Shown: positions 5,036-8,494 of the stretch, piece after piece
Layout: each line of letters starts with the position of its first letter
How positions within the stretch are numbered: position 1 is the first letter of the stretch
NCBI GenBank assembly: GCA_943333015.1
Contig: CALQRR010000052.1
Location: forward strand, 1 to 8,494
DNA from: Chitinophaga pinensis
GTDB taxonomy: Bacteria > Bacteroidota > Bacteroidia > M30B66
Direction: 5' to 3'
DNA: 8,494 nt
Program-made: the position numbers and the translations under genes
Notes under the pieces: model-generated
Seen by the model: the letters and a program-made list of their open reading frames with translations, nothing else
Told to the model about the DNA's origin: nothing
The model's database searches: none

Positions 5036-6793
5036 TTAAAGGCGTTTGATGAGTTTCACCATTTTGGTATCTTCTTCTTGCGCAACGCTGAAGAAATACA
5101 CGCCCGGCTTGATGCCTTTTTCATCCTTGAAGAAGAACTGATGTGGTGCTGCTTTTTCACAGCTAACCTCTTCTTCGTGTACCACTTCACCGGTAACACT
5201 CATCAGTTTTACATGCGCCATTCCTTTATTGGGGACAACATATTCCACCTGGAAATCTTTGACAAACGGATTGGGCTGTGCTGCGGAGATGCGGATATCT
5301 GCTTCGCCTGCGGCTTCGATGTTTACCGGAGTAATCATAGAATATTCTTCGCCTGTTGCACCGGTTAGTTTCACACGATAGTAATTTGTTCCCACCTGGG
5401 GTTTGCTGTCGCGATATTGATAACTCAATACTTCGTTGCTGTTTCCGGCTCCCGGTTTTGTCCCGATGGCTTCAAAGCTGACACCATCTACAGAACGCTC
5501 AATGGTAAACTGCTCGTTGTCAATTTCCATCGCGGTAAGCCACTTGAGCTCCACCGTGCTTCCTTGTGCTTCCCCGTCGAACGTGAGCAAACTCATGGAA
5601 ATTTGTTGCATGATTGCTTCAGTAACGCCTGCTTTCAGGAATTCCTTCGGCTTTAGCTGGCTGGCAAATTCGGCGGCAAGCCATTCTGGACGACGAACGA
5701 TGTTGCTCACATGCACTTCATCGAGGATTCCTCCGAAGTAGTAAATTTTACGCGCCGGTTCACGACCGATCTGCAAAGGCTCAGTACTTCCGGCCATGCT
5801 GATTTCCGTTTTCATGGAACGATCGAGCTTTCCGTTGATGTAAGTTGCCATCGAATCACCTTCGTCGGAATACACCGCTGCAACATGATACCATTGTTCT
5901 TTTTGAAGTTCAAGACCGAGCTTGCCTTCGATGGAAGCAGGTTCAGCATTTTGGTTACGCACCTGAAATTCGATGCGACGATCTTTGTTGATTCCTAATC
6001 GGTAACCACCATTGAAACCACTCTGATTAGAGATGATCGTTTGTTCTTTTTTATCGTTAATGAACACCCAAGCCGACAAGGTGATTTCACCTGTAATGTC
6101 AACATCTTCAGGCGTGTTGAGACATGGGAACTGGCTGGAGTTTTTCTCCGCAGCTACATACACTTCACGTTCGTTGGAAGGATTGACGTGTGCAAACTGA
6201 TTGGAATGTGGGATTTTAGAACTGAGCGCTCCTTTGAGATGCCAAACACCTTTGTACGTTTTGTTCCAGGCATTCTGCGAACTTTCGTCCGAAGCAAACT
6301 TGTTACTGAAATACATGAATACCTGTGATGCCTGCTTCTGGTTGATTTCATCCATTCTCACCCAGGCTAGTAATTCGCCAGTGAGTGGATTGTAGGATTC
6401 AATTTCATAATCAAGGAGCGTAACACCATCGGCTTTGGTAAACCTGATGTCGGCACCTTTTTCACTTACCACTTTACCGCCGTTTGCAGCAGTTCTAAGA
6501 TCATTGTCCTGGATGTTGACCATTACTGGAAAATCCTTGAGAACAGCACCTGGAGCAAGTTGATTAACGTCGAGATTGAGTTGCTTGCGGTACTTGTATT
6601 CGGCCAGTGTTTCCATACCGTTGTAGCGGTTGTTGGCAACGGACTGGTTGGAAGTACCAATGGTATTATAAAGCAAGGCGACAGAGAAAATTCCTAGTGC
6701 AAATGCACCGGCCACCGCTACATAACGCAAACGATGCTGAAGCTTAACCTTGGTCTTAACCGATTGAGAGAGTCTGGTAGAGCGCTTTTTCAT
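5036..6793 (-). CDS. DUF2341-LamG-FnIII protein with T9SS type A sorting domain, 585 aa
   Basis: Domain order: a long basic N-region (1-22, with KTKVKL); a hydrophobic segment (23-42); GTSNQSVANN; a DUF2341 domain at about 66-165 (YKYRKQLNL, NGGKVV, ADIRFTKADG, YNPLTGELLAWV, VFMYFSN); LamG at about 175-390 (ITLSAWVFIN, GGYRLGI, WYHVAAVY, TYINGKLDRSM, LQIGR, GGILDEVHVS); an FnIII-like domain at about 411-493 (VELKWLT, FTIERSVDGVSFEAIG, YYRVKL); and a T9SS type A C-terminal domain at about 505-585 (AQPNPF, GVYFFSVAQ, VKLIKRL). Family knowledge predicts Sec export, then T9SS transport to the surface with tail cleavage. LamG and DUF2341 are binding folds, and no catalytic residues are apparent. 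It is the second gene of a pair, 24 bases after the 161-aa gene, and is followed by its own terminator. Confidence 0.93.
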   Translation of the reverse strand: MKKRSTRLSQSVKTKVKLQHRLRYVAVAGAFALGIFSVALLYNTIGTSNQSVANNRYNGMETLAEYKYRKQLNLDVNQLAPGAVLKDFPVMVNIQDNDLRTAANGGKVVSEKGADIRFTKADGVTLLDYEIESYNPLTGELLAWVRMDEINQKQASQVFMYFSNKFASDESSQNAWNKTYKGVWHLKGALSSKIPHSNQFAHVNPSNEREVYVAAEKNSSQFPCLNTPEDVDITGEITLSAWVFINDKKEQTIISNQSGFNGGYRLGINKDRRIEFQVRNQNAEPASIEGKLGLELQKEQWYHVAAVYSDEGDSMATYINGKLDRSMKTEISMAGSTEPLQIGREPARKIYYFGGILDEVHVSNIVRRPEWLAAEFASQLKPKEFLKAGVTEAIMQQISMSLLTFDGEAQGSTVELKWLTAMEIDNEQFTIERSVDGVSFEAIGTKPGAGNSNEVLSYQYRDSKPQVGTNYYRVKLTGATGEEYSMITPVNIEAAGEADIRISAAQPNPFVKDFQVEYVVPNKGMAHVKLMSVTGEVVHEEEVSCEKAAPHQFFFKDEKGIKPGVYFFSVAQEEDTKMVKLIKRL

Positions 6794-6817
6794 ATTGATG
6801 TATATGATGGAGTGGTA

Positions 6818-7303
6818 TTATTTGGTTGAAGCCGGTACTTCGGCATTTGCGGATGAACCAACCTGACGTGGCTCAACAGGTGTTTTTACTTTTACAACAG
6901 AGCTGTAGCGGTAGGTATTATCGGCACCCACCTGCATCACACGGTAATGGTTATCACCGGCAATCGGTTCTTCGTCTACAAAGGAGTAAAACAGGTTTAC
7001 CAGAAGTTGTGTACCAACTCGGTCGCGGAATCCAAGTGCTTCGAAATCGGTTCCGTTTTCGGACCGCTCTACCACAAATACGCCGTCTTTTTTATCGTTT
7101 TTCACCAGCCAGCGCACATAGGTTTTCCCATCGAGGTAAACCGGCGAAAAAGAGATGAACGTATTGGCAGAATCCTGCTTAAGTGAATTCTTATTTAACA
7201 AAGCTGATCCGGAAGTGGAAGCTGTTTGTGCATCGATTTGCGTTGCAGATAAAAGCAAGGACAAACCTGCGATGATCGTTGATAGATAGTAACTGCGTTT
7301 CAT
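6818..7303 (-). CDS. Small exported FnIII-like single-domain protein, 161 aa
   Basis: The signal peptide is MKRSYYLSTIIAGLSLLLSA plus TQIDAQ, with cleavage expected near residue 26. One FnIII-like domain covers about 49-141 (ISFSPVYLDGKTYVRWLV, FVVERSENGTDFEALGFRD, VNLFYSFVDEEPIAG, YRVMQVG). A short polar tail follows. There is no T9SS domain, membrane helix or lipobox. It is a close paralog of the 164-aa protein at 4201-4695, and its strands also match the internal FnIII-like domains of the large proteins at 5036-6793 and 7537-8494. The gap to the next gene is 24 bases, so the two are almost certainly co-transcribed. A perfect -7 element lies 31 bases before the start. The role is unknown; a secreted or periplasmic partner of the DUF2341-LamG protein is the simplest inference. 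Confidence 0.87.
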   Translation of the reverse strand: MKRSYYLSTIIAGLSLLLSATQIDAQTASTSGSALLNKNSLKQDSANTFISFSPVYLDGKTYVRWLVKNDKKDGVFVVERSENGTDFEALGFRDRVGTQLLVNLFYSFVDEEPIAGDNHYRVMQVGADNTYRYSSVVKVKTPVEPRQVGSSANAEVPASTK

Positions 7304-7333
7304 AGTATGTGTGTGTTTGCAGATTTAATACGT

Positions 7334-7341
7334 CAAATGTA
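7334..7341 (-). promoter_or_regulatory. Candidate Bacteroidota -7 element TACATTTG
   Basis: The minus strand reads TACATTTG, a perfect TAnnTTTG, 31-38 bases before the ATG of the 161-aa gene. That would give a leader of about 25 bases. No TTG stands at a proper -33 distance, so the promoter call rests on one half only. Confidence 0.45.
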
Positions 7342-7435
7342 TCGGAGGTGTTCAGGGTAGAATTCGGAAGGTGAAGCAGGGAATTACAGATGTAAGTTCT
7401 GCCATTCATACGATTTCGATTTATTCCTGATTGCC

Positions 7436-7449
7436 CGTCTTTATTGACG
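7436..7449. promoter_or_regulatory. Inverted repeat CGTC-N6-GACG, counterpart of the 4842 palindrome
   Basis: A 4-bp inverted repeat with a 6-base spacer. On the minus strand it reads ACGTC-N6-GACGGG, matching ACGTC-N6-GACGTG upstream of the other small exported gene. It lies about 139 bases before the start codon, compared with about 155 in the other leader. The word CCGAAATTCTTACA (7489-7502) stands upstream of it, as a similar word does in the other leader. Confidence 0.35.
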
Positions 7450-7536
7450 TTTGGCTGTTTTGGTTAGAAGAAAAAAAGAATAGAACTGTGTAAGAATTTC
7501 GGTGCTGGAGGTTTTTCACTGCAGCGTTTGAACGTA

Positions 7537-8494
7537 TCAGAGCTGTTTAATGAGTTTGACTGTTTTTTGCTCATCGGCTTGTGTGAAGCTGAGGAAGTAA
7601 ATACCGGGTCTTAATACAGACGTTTCTTTGTATTGAAAGAGGTTGTCGCCAATGGTTTGAGGATCCACGGAACTGGTATACACAATTTGTCCGCTGATGC
7701 TGGTGAGCTTTACCTGAATGGCATCTTCGCGCTGTGCACGATACGTAACCGAAAACTGTTCCCGGAACGGATTCGGCTCCACGGTTGTGATTCCAAGTGC
7801 CGTTGCCGGCTCGTCGAGGTGCACCGTGAGCACTTTGCTGACATCACTTTCACCCTTGAAACTGGTTGAACGTAAGCGGTAAAGGACGTTTCCGAAAATG
7901 GGTGCCGGATCGATTAGGAAATAATTGCGCGTGTGATCCGATTGCCCCGCGGCCAGTTTGGAAGCCACTTTTTGAAAGTGTACACCATCGGAGGAACGTT
8001 CCAGACTGAAGAAATCGAGGTTCGATTCCAGTTCGGTTTGCCAGTTGACCACCACATGGCCCGAATTTTCTTTGACTTCGAGGGCGCCATAGTTTACAAT
8101 GCGGGGAGAGGCGCTGAATACTTCTTGTCCATCGATGCTGAAAAACGATTCCGGATCGGATTCGGATGCCCAACAGGTGGCAATTTCGGAAGGTTTGGCG
8201 GCTTTGGAAGCGATGCGTACCTCATCCACAATGCCGTTCATAAAACTACTTTCCTGATCGGGCGCTGCTCCAATAACAATGCGTTTTCCGGCAGCATAGC
8301 TTAATCCAGCCTTCATGCTGCGATCGGCTTTTCCGTTTACATACACGGTGAGAGAATCGGTCTGTGCCGAATACACACCCGTGAGTTGATACCAGGTTGC
8401 TTTTTCGAGCGGTGTTCCACCTGAGGTCTTGTTGAGAGATGCAGTTTTGCCGTTGGCATTGGCAATTTCGAACACGGGACGGTTGTCTTTATCG
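7537..8494 (-). CDS. LamG-FnIII protein with T9SS type A sorting domain (partial, N-terminus off window)
   Basis: A frame open to the right edge gives 318 C-terminal residues. The second half of a LamG domain (visible residues 1-107: VFEIANANGK, TWYQLTGVYS, VYVNGKADRSM, VIGAAP, GIVDEVRIAS) is followed by an FnIII-like domain (about 137-226: VVVNWQTE, FFSLERSSDGVHFQKVA, LYRLRS) and a T9SS type A tail (about 238-318: VEPNPF, GIYFLSFTQ, VKLIKQL). The match to the 585-aa protein continues to the edge (DKDNRPVFE against NKDRRIEFQ), so the gene certainly starts outside and a GTG at 8475 is internal. By homology the missing part should hold the rest of LamG, a DUF2341 domain and a membrane segment. 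No intrinsic terminator was found in the 233 bases after its stop. Confidence 0.9.
   Translation of the reverse strand, partial: DKDNRPVFEIANANGKTASLNKTSGGTPLEKATWYQLTGVYSAQTDSLTVYVNGKADRSMKAGLSYAAGKRIVIGAAPDQESSFMNGIVDEVRIASKAAKPSEIATCWASESDPESFFSIDGQEVFSASPRIVNYGALEVKENSGHVVVNWQTELESNLDFFSLERSSDGVHFQKVASKLAAGQSDHTRNYFLIDPAPIFGNVLYRLRSTSFKGESDVSKVLTVHLDEPATALGITTVEPNPFREQFSVTYRAQREDAIQVKLTSISGQIVYTSSVDPQTIGDNLFQYKETSVLRPGIYFLSFTQADEQKTVKLIKQL

Noticed and set aside
2720..8494. LamG proteins as glycoside hydrolases or polysaccharide lyases
   Set aside because: The concanavalin-like fold is shared with such enzymes, but no catalytic motif is visible and DUF2341 neighbours point to binding proteins.

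Overview
The window looks like chromosomal DNA from a Bacteroidota (Flavobacteriales/Cytophagales-type) bacterium. Two large proteins end in a type IX secretion system (T9SS) type A sorting domain (PNPF near its start, VKLIK[RQ]L at the end). Other pointers are the DUF2341/LamG surface-protein architecture, leaders without Shine-Dalgarno sequences, and two TAnnTTTG-type -7 promoter elements. The genus cannot be fixed from the sequence.

Layout. (1) 1-153, minus: the first 51 codons of an exported protein with a signal peptide and a carboxypeptidase-regulatory-like start, probably a TonB-dependent receptor. (2) 154-519: non-coding, with a GC-rich stretch and several inverted repeats that look like a structured or dispersed repeat, plus a nested hairpin in front of the next gene. 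(3) 520-1704, plus: an NtrC-type response regulator with receiver and sigma54 AAA+ domains but no DNA-binding domain, ended by a strong, probably bidirectional terminator. (4) 1822-2197, minus: two tiny membrane or lipoprotein genes. (5) 2307-2558, minus: an unrecognised 83-residue ORF. (6) 2720-8494, minus: the main feature, a tandem array of paralogous surface-protein genes.

The array repeats a two-gene unit. A small exported single-domain protein (about 160 aa, FnIII-like beta-sandwich) is followed by a large protein with an N-terminal membrane segment, a DUF2341 domain and a LamG domain. One unit is 7303-5036 (161 aa + 585 aa) and a second is 4695-2720 (164 aa + 461 aa). A third large gene enters from the right edge (8494-7537), and its small partner, if present, lies outside. 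Two of the large proteins carry their own FnIII-like domain and a T9SS tail. The third, 461 aa long, has lost or never had both and ends in a charged low-complexity tail. The small proteins are therefore free-standing versions of a domain also fused into the large ones. The leaders of the two small genes share two motifs in the same order and similar spacing, so regulatory DNA seems to have been duplicated with the genes.

Biologically this reads as a family of exported or surface-attached glycan- or protein-binding modules. Nothing in the sequence identifies an enzymatic activity, and the ligand is unknown. A link between the regulator and the array is not shown by the sequence.
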